Below, piece after piece: positions 1-8,748 of a stretch of 64,000 bases of DNA. How positions within the stretch are numbered: position 1 is the stretch's first letter; the number at the start of each line of letters is the position of its first letter. The stretch is from contig NZ_PVTF01000008.1 of the NCBI RefSeq assembly GCF_003002815.1, forward strand, positions 545,887 through 609,886, written 5' to 3'. The notes beneath the pieces were generated by a model. It was not told the origin of the DNA. It worked only from the letters and a program-made list of their open reading frames with translations, and made no database searches. The translations under genes and the position numbers were made by a program. The DNA comes from Umezawaea tangerina (GTDB lineage Bacteria > Actinomycetota > Actinomycetes > Mycobacteriales > Pseudonocardiaceae).

Positions 1-1767
1 GGGCGTGCGGGCACCGGCAAGGCGGTCGGCTCGTCACCGGACAGCGTCGAGACCCGGCTGACCCCGCGCCCGAAGCTGGCCACTTCGCTGTCGGTCGCCG
101 GGGTCGTCGACGTGAACACCAACGGGCGCACGGACGTCGGCGACCGGATCGACTACTCGGCGGTGGCGACCAACACCGGCACGGTGACCCTGACCGGGGT
201 GGCCGTGTCCGCCGCGGTGGCCGACCCCGCGGGCCCGGCGCCCGCGCTGACCTGCCAGCCGGTCGCGCCGGCCACGGTGGCGCCGTCCGCGACGATGACC
301 TGCACCGGGTCCTACACCGTGACGCAGGCCGACGTGGACGAAGGCGAGGTCACCGCCACCGCCACCAGCACCGGCCTGGCGCGCGACGGCGAGACCGTGG
401 AGTCGCCGCAGGCACAGGTGGTCACCAAGCTGTCCACGGCCTCGGCGTTGGTGGCCGCCGTGTCGGTCTCCGCTGTCGACGACGCGAACGCCAACGGCAG
501 GGTGGACGCGGGGGAGCGGATCACCTACGCGGTCACGGCGACCAACACCGGTGCCGTCACGCTCGCCGACGTGCGGGTCGCGGGCGAGCTCACCGCGCCC
601 GCGTCCCCGGAGCCGGGGTTGACCTGCTCGCCCACCGAACCGGCCAAGCTCGCGTCCGGCACCGCGATGTCCTGCACCGGCACCTACGTGGTCACCCAGG
701 CCGACGTGGACAGCGGGTCGGTGGTCTACGCGGTGACGGCTACCGGCACGTCTCCGGACCGGGAGTCGGTCGCCTCGGCCAAGGTACCCGTCCGCACCGA
801 CCTGGTGCGCGCTTCCGCGCTGGTGGTCACCGCCGCGACCGGCGGGATCGCGGACACCAACGCCAACTCGGTCACCGACGCGGGCGACGTCATCTCCTAC
901 TCCGTCGAGGTCACCAACGCCGGTACGGTCTCGCTCGACAAGGTCGCGGCGGTCACGTCGGTGGTCGCCCCCGCCGGACCTGCCCCGGTGCTGGCCTGCT
1001 CGGCCGCCGACCCGGTCACGCTGGCACCGAAGGGGAAGCTGACCTGCACGGGTGAGTACACCGTCACCCAGTCCGATGTGGACAGCGGCTCGGTGGTCGT
1101 CGCCGCGTCGGCGTCCGCCGTCGACCCGGCGGGGGCACCGGTCACCGTGGGGCCGGCGCAGGTCACCACGGAGATGGTGAAGAAGGGCGCGATGAGCGCG
1201 ACCGCCTCCGTCAGCTCGATCGAGGACCGCAACTCCAACACCCGCAACGATCCCGGCGACGTCCTGGTGTACTCGGTCGTCGTCACCAACACCGGCGCGC
1301 TCACCCTGGACGCCGTCCAGGTGGCGGCCGGGCTCACCGCGCCCGCCGGTCCGGAGCCCGCGCTGTCGTGCCTGCCCGCCGCACCCGGCGTGCTGGCTCC
1401 CGCGGCCACGATGACCTGCGGCGGCAGCTACACCATCACCGCGCAGGACGCGGGCGCCGGTGTCGTGGAGAACGTCGTCTCGGTGACCGCGACCACGCCG
1501 GACGGGACGCCGGTGGCCGTGGCGGCCTCCGCCGTGCGCACGGCCGTGGAGCAGACCGTCGGTGGGACCGGTCCGGACGGCTCACCCGAAGGCGAGCAGC
1601 CCGGTGGGAACCCGGACGGTTCGCCGGGGCGGGCGAACACGCCCGGTGGGCTGGCCTACACCGGTCAGGGCGGGCTCGGACCGCTGCTGGCGCTCGGCGG
1701 CGCGACGCTGCTCCTGGGCGGCGCACTGGTCCTGGTCTCCCGCCGGGCGGGCAAGCGCCGGGCCTGA
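1..1767 (+). CDS. Cell-wall-anchored repeat protein with LAYTG sorting signal (5' partial)
   Basis: The frame is open to the left edge, so the N-terminus and any signal peptide lie outside; 588 residues are visible. They form about four copies of a roughly 115-residue beta-rich unit of the DUF11/DUF7507 'conserved repeat' type. Each copy has a D-x-N-x-N-x-R/V-x-D-x-G-D motif, a Y-x-V-x-x-T-N-T/A-G motif and a paired-cysteine L-x-C...M/L-T-C motif. The C-terminus has a Gly/Pro-rich linker, then LAYTG, a hydrophobic stretch and a basic RRAGKRR tail. LAXTG is the recognition motif of class E sortases of high-GC actinobacteria, so covalent attachment to peptidoglycan is expected. The role is probably structural or adhesive. 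There is no visible functional link to the eCIS genes that follow. Confidence 0.85.
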   Translation, partial: GRAGTGKAVGSSPDSVETRLTPRPKLATSLSVAGVVDVNTNGRTDVGDRIDYSAVATNTGTVTLTGVAVSAAVADPAGPAPALTCQPVAPATVAPSATMTCTGSYTVTQADVDEGEVTATATSTGLARDGETVESPQAQVVTKLSTASALVAAVSVSAVDDANANGRVDAGERITYAVTATNTGAVTLADVRVAGELTAPASPEPGLTCSPTEPAKLASGTAMSCTGTYVVTQADVDSGSVVYAVTATGTSPDRESVASAKVPVRTDLVRASALVVTAATGGIADTNANSVTDAGDVISYSVEVTNAGTVSLDKVAAVTSVVAPAGPAPVLACSAADPVTLAPKGKLTCTGEYTVTQSDVDSGSVVVAASASAVDPAGAPVTVGPAQVTTEMVKKGAMSATASVSSIEDRNSNTRNDPGDVLVYSVVVTNTGALTLDAVQVAAGLTAPAGPEPALSCLPAAPGVLAPAATMTCGGSYTITAQDAGAGVVENVVSVTATTPDGTPVAVAASAVRTAVEQTVGGTGPDGSPEGEQPGGNPDGSPGRANTPGGLAYTGQGGLGPLLALGGATLLLGGALVLVSRRAGKRRA

Positions 1768-1780
1768 CGGGTCGGCTCGC

Positions 1781-1815
1781 GACCGGCCCCTCCCGGTTTC
1801 CGGGTGGGGCCGGTC
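1781..1815. terminator. Bidirectional hairpin between convergent genes
   Basis: A 10-bp GC-rich outer stem (1781-1790 with 1806-1815) continues into an inner 5-bp CCCGG/CCGGG stem with a TTT loop and one T-T mismatch. It lies between two convergent genes and reaches into the stop codon of the minus-strand one. There is no long T tract, which is common for actinomycete terminators. Confidence 0.6.
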
Positions 1816-2245
1816 AGCCGTTCCCGGCCCGGCAGGCGCGCACGTGGTGGCGGATCTCGTCGGACACGGCCCGCCACGACGAGGCCAGCTCCTCGCCGGT
1901 GGACGCGTTGCCCGCCGCGACAAGGCGGTCCGCCCAGGCCGACACCCGGTCGGTGATCGCGGCGCAGAAGCCCTCGGCGACCAGGCACGCGGACTCCCGG
2001 AGGTCGGTGTCCGCCCGCAGGGCGAGGAACCCGGCCAGCACGTCGACCACGACCAGCGCCAGTCCGACCGCGTCGTCGGGCACCACGCCGTCCGCGCTCT
2101 CCGCGCAGTCCAGGTCGGACACCCGTGCCGCGACGAGGACGACCACGTGCTCCAGCAGGGCCCGGCCGACGTGTCCCGCCTCCGCGGCCGTGTGCACCAG
2201 TTCGGTCAGCGGGCTCGTCGATCCGGCGTGCTTGGACTGCGGCAT
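1814..2245 (-). CDS. Hypothetical alpha-helical protein
   Basis: 143 residues, mostly helical by composition (Ala/Val/Leu/Asp rich), with no motif I recognise. The ATG at 2245 is preceded by a GGGAG ribosome site at good spacing, and codon use is normal for the region. It is the last minus-strand gene of the eCIS side and lies 46 bp downstream of the membrane Ig-like gene, so it may be co-transcribed with the eCIS operon. No signal peptide or membrane segment is visible. Function unknown. Confidence 0.6.
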   Translation of the reverse strand: MPQSKHAGSTSPLTELVHTAAEAGHVGRALLEHVVVLVAARVSDLDCAESADGVVPDDAVGLALVVVDVLAGFLALRADTDLRESACLVAEGFCAAITDRVSAWADRLVAAGNASTGEELASSWRAVSDEIRHHVRACRAGNG

Positions 2246-2291
2246 GGCTGTCGCTCCCGGTAGGGCGGCGGAAACACCTCGGCGAGTCCGC

Positions 2292-3563
2292 TCAGGGCTG
2301 GAGCATCGCGGAGAACGAGGCCGCGGCCGTGCAGCGCGCGGAGCCCTGGCCGGGGGTCACGCAGTTGACGGCCACCACCAGCTGCTGGCCCGCGGGCACC
2401 CGCAGCCTGGTGCTGTAGGCGTAGGTCAGGTCGTGGAAGTTGGCCAGCCCGGTCTCCAGCAGCACCGTCTCGCCGATCAGCACGCGCAGGTAGCCGACGT
2501 CACCGCGCGGGTTCTGCAGCACGATGTCGCCGATCTCCAGCGCCTTGCCGCCCGGCGCCGCGTAGCCGAAGCGCTGGAACGACCCGTCGGTCGTCGGCGC
2601 CGCGAAGGTGGCGACCCGGAAGCTCAGCGGTGACGGCGTGGGCGGGGGAGTGGTGGAGGTGATCGCGGCGGCCGAGCTCAGGTCGGCGGCGGCGTCCTGG
2701 GCCGAGCCGTTGGCCTTGTCCGCCGCGGCGTTGGCGATCGAGGCCGCGAGCGACGCGTCGGCGGCCGCACCGGAGGCCTGCTCGGAGGCGATGGACTTGA
2801 TGCCGGGCGCCACGACCGTGAACCACAGCGCGCCCAGCGCGACCGCGAGCACCAGCAGGAGCGCCAGCACGGGCAGCACCCAGCCTGGCAACAGCCGCTC
2901 TTGGACGAGCTCGCCCTTGACGGTCAGCGGTGTCCACTCGACGTCGGACTCCACCGCGGGCTCCGCGGCCAGCCGGAGCTCGAACGGGTGCGGCCGCGGC
3001 TCGCCGCGCAGGAACCTGCGGTAGGGCCGCACCTTCACGGCCACCAGTGCGACGGTGGCCGGGTGGAGCGTGAACGACTCGCGGTTCAGCCTGATGTCGA
3101 CCAGGTCGTCCTCGGGGTCGAACGGGTCGATCCCGACCCGCATCGGCGTGTTGCCCGAGTTCTCCACCGCCAGCCGGTACCGCGCGCCACGACGGCTCCT
3201 GCGCCTGGACGGCAGCAGTTCCGCGTCCAGCTCGGCGAACGCGCCGACCTCGACGACGACCTCCTCCACCGACGAGGAGTCGGGGTCCTCCCGCGACCGG
3301 ACCCGCACCCCGACGTGGTGCTGACCGGCCAGGACCGCGGTGGAGCGGGGCGGGGAGAACACCACGTCGACCTCGACGTGCCCGTCGGGCAACAGGTTCA
3401 CCGCGGCCGGCGTGACCTCGGTCCACGCGGCGGCGTCCCCGATGACGTCCACGGTGAACCGGTCGACGACGCCACCCGTGTTGTGCACCCGGATCGTGCG
3501 GCGCACCTGCTCGCCGGGGTCGACCGACAGGCTGGGGTCGCCGAGCAGCGTGGTCGTCTTCAT
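2292..3563 (-). CDS. eCIS-associated membrane protein with Ig-like N-terminal domains
   Basis: 423 residues. Residues 1-110 and 115-220 look like two beta-sandwich domains (R-V-H-N-T-G and V-E-N-S-G-N-T motifs, as in proteins often annotated 'hydrolytic protein' in Streptomyces eCIS loci). One transmembrane helix lies near 226-250, then an Ala/Ser-rich helical linker, a Thr/Pro spacer and a C-terminal beta domain with two cysteines. The start at 3563 is chosen because the protein similarity begins at M-K-T-T-T-L-L with GGAGG just upstream; the longer open frame is a shadow of the opposite gene. The topology suggests a cytoplasmic N-terminus and an extracytoplasmic C-terminus, so it could tether or signal to the injection apparatus. 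That role is inferred. Confidence 0.7.
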   Translation of the reverse strand: MKTTTLLGDPSLSVDPGEQVRRTIRVHNTGGVVDRFTVDVIGDAAAWTEVTPAAVNLLPDGHVEVDVVFSPPRSTAVLAGQHHVGVRVRSREDPDSSSVEEVVVEVGAFAELDAELLPSRRRSRRGARYRLAVENSGNTPMRVGIDPFDPEDDLVDIRLNRESFTLHPATVALVAVKVRPYRRFLRGEPRPHPFELRLAAEPAVESDVEWTPLTVKGELVQERLLPGWVLPVLALLLVLAVALGALWFTVVAPGIKSIASEQASGAAADASLAASIANAAADKANGSAQDAAADLSSAAAITSTTPPPTPSPLSFRVATFAAPTTDGSFQRFGYAAPGGKALEIGDIVLQNPRGDVGYLRVLIGETVLLETGLANFHDLTYAYSTRLRVPAGQQLVVAVNCVTPGQGSARCTAAASFSAMLQP

Positions 3564-3704
3564 GCCTCCACTGTCGGGCCGCGGAGGCCGGTCCGGCACC
3601 CGCCATCGGCTAGTCCTTCGCGCACGACTTCCGGCCGCCGACGTGCCCGACTTCCTGGCCCTTTGGGCACGACGACCGGCCGCGCCGCGGGCACACTGGA
3701 CTCC

Positions 3705-4322
3705 GTGTTGCACCTCCTCGACGACGCGCTCGGATCCCTGGTGCGGTCGGCGGTCCCCGGCGCGCTCGACGTGCGGGTGGACCCGCCGGACGCGAGCTGG
3801 GCGCGGTCCGGCGAGGCCGACGTGGTGGGCCTGTTCCTGCACCGCGTCGTCGAGGACGTGGACGCCCGCGCGGCCTCCTGGACGGACGACGTGGACGACC
3901 ACGGCCGGGTCACGGCGCGCACCGCGCCCCGGCGCCGGTACCGCTGCTGCTACCTGCTGACCGCGTGGTGCGGCGACCGGCGCGCGGAGCACGCGCTGCT
4001 CGGTGCCGTGCTGGAGGCGCTAGCCGCGCACGTCCGCGTGCCGGACGCGCACCTGCCCGACCTCCTGCGTGACCCCGCTACCCCGGTGGAGCTCGACGTG
4101 GCCCACCCGGCGCTGCCGTCGGTGACGGCCGAGACGTGGTCCGCGCTGGGCGTCGCCCCGCGCGCGCACCTCGACGTGGTGCTCACCGCCACCGCGACCC
4201 CGGCGCGCACGTCCGTCGCCGCGCCGCCCGCCGTGGTGGACCTGGGGGTGCGGCGCGACGCCGACGTCCCGGCACCACGGCGGAACACCCCGCCCCCGCC
4301 CAGTCGACGCATCCGGGAGTGA
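3705..4322 (+). CDS. DUF4255 family protein, putative eCIS tube terminator/cap (Afp16/Pvc16-like)
   Basis: 205 residues from a GTG at 3705. Family features visible are the opening L-x-x-L-D-D-A-L with a V-D-P-P-D block, the central Y-R-C-C-Y-L-L-T-A-W, and L-L-G-A-V-L-E-A-L. DUF4255 (Pvc16 N-terminal) proteins cap the tube of contractile injection systems. The C-terminal 40 residues are Pro/Ala/Arg-rich and look disordered. It lies in the opposite direction to most of the eCIS genes and directly precedes the PAAR gene with a coupled start, so these two form a small internal operon. Confidence 0.75.
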   Translation: MLHLLDDALGSLVRSAVPGALDVRVDPPDASWARSGEADVVGLFLHRVVEDVDARAASWTDDVDDHGRVTARTAPRRRYRCCYLLTAWCGDRRAEHALLGAVLEALAAHVRVPDAHLPDLLRDPATPVELDVAHPALPSVTAETWSALGVAPRAHLDVVLTATATPARTSVAAPPAVVDLGVRRDADVPAPRRNTPPPPSRRIRE

Positions 4323-4324
4323 CC

Positions 4325-4720
4325 GTGGGAAAACCCGCCGCCAAGATGGGCGACCAGGTCGTGGGCACCGACGTGCACGTCGTGCTCGTCCCGTCCCCCG
4401 GTGGACCGGTGCCGACCCCGATGTCGTTGCCGTTCAGCGGGAAGATCGTCGGCGGGTGCTGCGCGACGGTGCTCGTCGGCGGCAGGCCCGCCGCCACCGC
4501 GGGATCCACCGCCGTCAACGCGCCACCGCACGTGCCGCCGTCCGGCAGCTTCAGCGCGCCGCCCACCAACCGCGGCACGGTCCTGGGCGGCAGCCCCACC
4601 GTGCTCATCGGCGGCAAGCCCGCCGCCCGCGTCGGCGACCGGGTGATGACGTGCAACGACCCGGCGCCGCTGCCCAACGGGGTGGTCCAGGGCGGCGGCA
4701 CCGTCCTCATCGGACCGTGA
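4325..4720 (+). CDS. PAAR-like spike tip protein
   Basis: 131 residues. It opens with the signature G-K-P-A-A-K-M-G-D-Q-V and has repeated V-L-V-G-G-R-P-A-A and V-L-I-G-G-K-P-A-A-R-V-G-D motifs typical of PAAR/DUF4150 proteins, with H18, C53/C54 and C115-type residues that may hold a metal at the tip. PAAR proteins sharpen the spike of type VI and eCIS particles and can carry effectors. I chose GTG 4325 over GTG 4319 because GGGAG at 4314-4318 then has a 6-nt spacing. It follows DUF4255 by 2 nt and converges on the tail protein I gene 7 bp away. Confidence 0.88.
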   Translation: MGKPAAKMGDQVVGTDVHVVLVPSPGGPVPTPMSLPFSGKIVGGCCATVLVGGRPAATAGSTAVNAPPHVPPSGSFSAPPTNRGTVLGGSPTVLIGGKPAARVGDRVMTCNDPAPLPNGVVQGGGTVLIGP

Positions 4721-4727
4721 CGGCCGA

Positions 4728-5279
4728 TCAGTCCAGAGTGGACTCGACGAGCTCGACGCGGTGCGGGACGTGCGCGGGCTTGACCTGACCCAGCACGTCC
4801 TCCAGCTCGGCCAGCTCGTGGTCGGTCATCGTGCCCCGCACGACGCGGACGAGCAGCACCGGGTGGCCCGATCCGACGGGCCGCGCCCCGTCGGGGGAGG
4901 ACGACCAGGCCACGCCGCCGCTGTCCACCACGCGTGCCCGGCCGTCGGTGAGCAGGTCGAGGTGCCACTGCAGGCCCGCCCGCGTGCCCCGGACCCGGTG
5001 CAGCTCGACGGCGTGCCCGATCGCGGCCCGCCTGGTCTCGGTGGACCAGTCGCCGTGCAGCGCGATGCCGACCCACGCGGCCAGCCAGTCCAGGAAGTCC
5101 TCGGGTGCCAGCCGCGGGTCCAGGTAGGCGTCCAGGCAGTCCAGGACGGCGAAGACCGGTGCCAGCACGTCGTCCAGCGCCCCGGTCAGCAGGCACGTGG
5201 CGGGATCCTCCTGGAACACCGCCGGCATCAGCCCGGCCAGCGGGAACGGGGTGGCCAGGTCCGGCACGAGTCCCCTCAC
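4728..5279 (-). CDS. Phage tail protein I-like baseplate component (Afp12-like)
   Basis: 183 residues from GTG 5279, with AGGGGA upstream. The pattern L-P-A-V-F-Q-E-D, F-L-D-W-L-A-A-W-V-G-I-A-L, then R-R-A-A-I-G-H-A-V-E-L-H-R-V-R-G-T-R-A-G-L is typical of the P2 gpI/tail protein I family that links the baseplate to its wedges in phage tails and eCIS. The C-terminal 80 residues form a beta-rich extension ending in a K-P-A-H-V-P-H-R-V-E-L motif seen in actinobacterial eCIS versions. It lies 31 bp after the zinc-ribbon gene and is likely in the same transcript. Confidence 0.8.
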   Translation of the reverse strand: MRGLVPDLATPFPLAGLMPAVFQEDPATCLLTGALDDVLAPVFAVLDCLDAYLDPRLAPEDFLDWLAAWVGIALHGDWSTETRRAAIGHAVELHRVRGTRAGLQWHLDLLTDGRARVVDSGGVAWSSSPDGARPVGSGHPVLLVRVVRGTMTDHELAELEDVLGQVKPAHVPHRVELVESTLD

Positions 5280-5310
5280 GCGATCACTTCCCCTCGTCCG
5301 GCACGGGCGC

Positions 5311-6789
5311 TCAGCCCACGCCGAAGAACTCGACCTCGGTGAGGGCGACGTCCTGCGCGCCCTCGCTCTCGAACACCTGCAGCACCTGCACCCTGACCAC
5401 CTTCGCGGCCAGCCCGTTGGTCAGGGCGATCTCCTGCGGTTCCGGGGTGTCGGTCAGGGTGACGGTGTCCGACTTCTCGTTGGAGTAGGCGAACAGCAGG
5501 ATCGACGGCCGGTCGTGCGCCACGAACGCGTCGCTCGCGCCGCTGGTGACGATCACCTTGGCGAGCGCGGTGACCTTGCCGAGGTCCACCGACACGGCGG
5601 GCTGCACACCCCCGCCGCGCTGCCACCCCGCGGCCCAGTAGGTGTTCTTGAACTGGTCGAAGGCGGCCTTCGCCGGGTGTCCTTCCAGTTCGGTGTCGGT
5701 CGGCGCGATGCCGGTGGGGCGCACCGGGCTCAACGCGGTCCCCAGCACGGCGGTCGCGGCGGTGCCGACACCGCGTGCCTTGTCCAGGACGAACGTGCGC
5801 AGGGGCGGGTAGACGCCGACGACCAGGCCGGACACCAGCACCACGACCACGGTGTAGCGGCGGACGAACGTGCCGATCCTCCGTGCCGGTCGCCGTCGTC
5901 CCGCCGTGCCCGCCTTCGGCCGCTTGGCCGCCGGGACGACCTTGGGGCCGCGCCGGGGTGCCAGGCGGCGCCACCACGGCGTGCGGACGACCGCGGCGGA
6001 GCGCAGCGACTCGCCGCACCGCCCGCAGAACTTGCGGGTCGCCGCGTTGCCCTCGCCGCACTCGCCGCAGATCAGGTCGCCGGGGCGGACCGCACGGGTC
6101 GAGGGGACCCGGCGGACGGGCTTGGGCGCGGGGCGGGCCTCCTGGGGAAGGACCTCCTCGGTCGTGTGCCCGGCGTCCGGTTCGGCCACGTCCACCGCCG
6201 CGATCAACGCGCTGCCCACGGGGTCGAGCGCGGTTCTCGGGGCGGGTGGAGGCGGCGGTGGTGGTGGCGGAGGAGGTGGTGGCGCACCGAACCCGGTTGG
6301 CGGTGGAGGCGGTGGAGGCGGTGGTGCGGCCGACCTGCCAGGGGGTGGTGGTGGCGGAGGTGGTGGCGGCACAGCGGATCCGCCAGGCGGCGGCGGGGGA
6401 GGTGGCGGCGGTGGGGGCGGTGGAGGAGGAGGCGGTGGCGGTGGCGGTGGGGGAGGCGGCGGACCGTTCCCCGGCGCCGCGAAGCCCGCCGGGGCGGTTC
6501 CACCGGCGGAAGCCGTTCCGCCGGAACGCTCCTGGTCGACGGGCACACCGTCCACAGTGGTCGGTGGGCCCGTGATCGTCGTGGCCAGCCGTTGCAGCCA
6601 GCCCACCCGTTCCGGCGCGTCCTGCTCGACCACCGGGACCACGACGGGCGCGGGCGTCGGAGCGGACCGTTCGCCGGTCCACTCCAGGAACTGCCCGCAC
6701 GACCCGCAGAAGGAGTCCATGTCCTTGTTGCGCTGCCCGCACTCCCGGCACACGATCACGGCCGGTCCCCCTCTCCCGTTCGATGCCAT
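5311..6789 (-). CDS. Zinc-ribbon, polyproline, single-pass membrane protein with discoidin-like C-terminus (eCIS-linked)
   Basis: 492 residues. Domain order: zinc ribbon 1 near residues 14-35 (C-x2-C...C-x2-C); a very long proline-rich stretch of repeated P runs near 105-190; zinc ribbon 2 (C-G-E-C-G...F-C-G-R-C-G) near 245; a basic linker; one transmembrane helix near 315-335; and a C-terminal F5/8-type or NADase-associated glycan-binding-like beta sandwich (Y-W-A-A-G-W, V-S-V-D-L-G-K-V). The ATG at 6789 shares one base with the stop of the baseplate J gene. The layout suggests a cytoplasmic adaptor face, a membrane anchor and an outer sugar-binding domain, which would fit membrane docking of cytoplasmic CIS particles as described for the Streptomyces adaptor CisA. 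Equivalence to CisA is not shown here. Confidence 0.75.
   Translation of the reverse strand: MASNGRGGPAVIVCRECGQRNKDMDSFCGSCGQFLEWTGERSAPTPAPVVVPVVEQDAPERVGWLQRLATTITGPPTTVDGVPVDQERSGGTASAGGTAPAGFAAPGNGPPPPPPPPPPPPPPPPPPPPPPPPPPGGSAVPPPPPPPPPPGRSAAPPPPPPPPPTGFGAPPPPPPPPPPPPPAPRTALDPVGSALIAAVDVAEPDAGHTTEEVLPQEARPAPKPVRRVPSTRAVRPGDLICGECGEGNAATRKFCGRCGESLRSAAVVRTPWWRRLAPRRGPKVVPAAKRPKAGTAGRRRPARRIGTFVRRYTVVVVLVSGLVVGVYPPLRTFVLDKARGVGTAATAVLGTALSPVRPTGIAPTDTELEGHPAKAAFDQFKNTYWAAGWQRGGGVQPAVSVDLGKVTALAKVIVTSGASDAFVAHDRPSILLFAYSNEKSDTVTLTDTPEPQEIALTNGLAAKVVRVQVLQVFESEGAQDVALTEVEFFGVG
6240..6475. repeat. GGN-repeat DNA encoding the polyproline tracts
   Basis: The plus strand here is an almost uninterrupted run of GGT/GGC/GGA triplets (the minus strand codes proline). 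It is a low-complexity, strongly strand-asymmetric G-rich segment able to form G-quadruplexes and prone to length change by slippage. Confidence 0.9.
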
Positions 6790-8747
6790 CAGCGGGTCTC
6801 CACCCGCACCTGGTGGTCGAAGGAGAACACCAGGCTGTGCGGGTCCAGGTCGATCCGCGCCGCCTCCTGCCCGCGTTCCCCCGTGACGGGGTTGGCGCTG
6901 TAGAGCCGGACGTCCTCCACGAGATCCACCCCCGCCACTTGTTGCAGCACGGCGTGCAGCTCACCCGCCCGCACCGAGCGGCCGAACGGCCAGCCCGCGC
7001 CGTCCGGTCCGCCGCCCGGCAGCGGGTTGAGGTGGACCGACAGCGCCCGCACCGCCTCCGCCCTGACCTCGGCGGTCCGGGCCCCGCGGCGGGCGACCAG
7101 CCGCGCCACCACGGTCACGCCCCGGTAGCGCGGCGGTTCGACGAGCACCGTGGTGCCCACCAGCCGCACCCGATCGAGGTGGTCGGCCACCGTGGCCAGC
7201 ACGGCGTCGGGCGGCACCAGGTCGGCCAGCCGGACGCGGCCGTCGTCGCCGATCGCGGCCGACGGCACCACCAGCACCTTCACCGTGCCGGGCGGCAGGT
7301 CGGGGCCGGACGCGGGCACGCAGCGGACGCGGGCTACCTCGGGGACCGCCTCGCGGGCCAGCACCTCGTAGTCCTGGGCGGTGACCGCGCGGTCCCTGGT
7401 GCGCAGCGCGAGCCCGCCCCGGTCACGGGCCTGCTCCACCGTCTCGGCGTCCTTGCCCCCGGTCGCGGGCCGGACGTTCTCCACGTCGGCCACGAACGGG
7501 ATCGACGTCCGCAGCGTGCGGATGGTCCTGGCCGCGACGTTGCCGAGCGCGCCACCCCCGGTCGCGTACCGGCGCACGCGCAGCGTGGCACCGTGCGGGG
7601 GGACGGCGCCATGCCTGCGCAGCGTCCCGTCCGCGAGCCGCACCACCGGCCCCAGCGAGATCTCGCCCTGTGCCGCGTCCAGGACGAAGTGCCGGTCGTC
7701 GGGGCCGCTGGCGGCGAAGTGCTCGACCCTGGTCCACACGTCCCAGCCGGTGTCCGACTCGACCTCCAGCACGACCTCGCCCGCGCCCGCGAGCACCGGG
7801 CGTTCGGCGAGCACGAACACCTGGCCCGCGACGCCTTCGGCGGCGTCGAGCACTTCGAGGTCCACGACCTCGGCGTTGACCGCCGACCCGCTCACCCCGA
7901 CCGTGCACGCCGAGATCCGGTGCACCGTCGGCGAGGCGTGGTAGGTGGCCTGGCCCTCGCGGTGCGCCACGACCCTGGCCCGCAGCCAGGCCGCCCGCTG
8001 CCCGTCGAGCAGGCTCGTCCGGTGACCCGCCGGGACGTCGAGCACGACCGCGCCCGCCGTGCTGAGCCCACCGGTCCCGTCGTGCAGCACCCGGCACGGC
8101 AGCCACCCCTCGCCGTCGTGGGCCTCCCACACCAGCGGCGGGTCCGTCGGGTCGACGCCGACGCCGTCGAGGTCGCCCTCGACCTCGACGCGCACCGCGC
8201 ACCGGGGGACGGCGGTGTCCAGCCCCAGCAGCAGGTGGTCGCCGTCACCGGGGACCGCGCCGAAGACCGCGACCGGCAGACCGGTGCGCAGGGCGGACGT
8301 CCGGTCCTCACTTGTGTCCTCCGTGGACGTTCCGACCCGCACCGCGGCGAGCTCGCAGGGCAGCGCCACGCAGTCGTCCTCGGTGGTGAACACGATCGAC
8401 TCGGCGGTCTCGGTCCTGGTCGTGCCGGTCGTGGTGCCCGACGGCACGACCAGCGCGGTCGTGGCGGGCGCCGAGAGCCAGAACGTCACGTCGGTCCGCG
8501 CCGGGGTCGGCGGGAAAAGTCGCACCCCGATGAGGTCGAGGAACTTCACGTGCAGCCGGTCCGGCACGCGGTTGAGCCGGTACACCAGCTGGTCGACCAT
8601 GAACGCGAAAGTCTCGATCAGCGTCACACCGGGGTCGGACGGGTGCTGGTCGTCCCACTGGGGGAACCGGCCGCGCACCATGCGGTGCGCGTCCTCGACC
8701 AGGTCGGCGAAGCGGCGGGTGTCGAGATCGGGCGCGGGGAGCGCCAT
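6789..8747 (-). CDS. Baseplate J-like protein (Afp11-like)
   Basis: 652 residues from ATG 8747 with GAGGAGGA upstream. The N-terminus has the typical L-D-x-R-R-F-x-x-L-V-E-x-A and D-x-H-P-S-D-P-G-V-T-L-I-E-T-F-A-F-M-x-D-Q-L motif of the 'putative baseplate assembly protein' family. The middle has the R-x-A-x-T-x-x-D-Y-E-x-L-A-R-E signature. The length fits eCIS wedge proteins (600-1000 residues). It would form the baseplate wedges around the VgrG-like hub together with gp25- and tail protein I-like partners encoded on both sides. It is separated from the gp25-like gene by one base and overlaps the next gene by one base, so the genes are translationally coupled. Confidence 0.9.
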   Translation of the reverse strand: MALPAPDLDTRRFADLVEDAHRMVRGRFPQWDDQHPSDPGVTLIETFAFMVDQLVYRLNRVPDRLHVKFLDLIGVRLFPPTPARTDVTFWLSAPATTALVVPSGTTTGTTRTETAESIVFTTEDDCVALPCELAAVRVGTSTEDTSEDRTSALRTGLPVAVFGAVPGDGDHLLLGLDTAVPRCAVRVEVEGDLDGVGVDPTDPPLVWEAHDGEGWLPCRVLHDGTGGLSTAGAVVLDVPAGHRTSLLDGQRAAWLRARVVAHREGQATYHASPTVHRISACTVGVSGSAVNAEVVDLEVLDAAEGVAGQVFVLAERPVLAGAGEVVLEVESDTGWDVWTRVEHFAASGPDDRHFVLDAAQGEISLGPVVRLADGTLRRHGAVPPHGATLRVRRYATGGGALGNVAARTIRTLRTSIPFVADVENVRPATGGKDAETVEQARDRGGLALRTRDRAVTAQDYEVLAREAVPEVARVRCVPASGPDLPPGTVKVLVVPSAAIGDDGRVRLADLVPPDAVLATVADHLDRVRLVGTTVLVEPPRYRGVTVVARLVARRGARTAEVRAEAVRALSVHLNPLPGGGPDGAGWPFGRSVRAGELHAVLQQVAGVDLVEDVRLYSANPVTGERGQEAARIDLDPHSLVFSFDHQVRVETR

Positions 8748-8748
8748 C

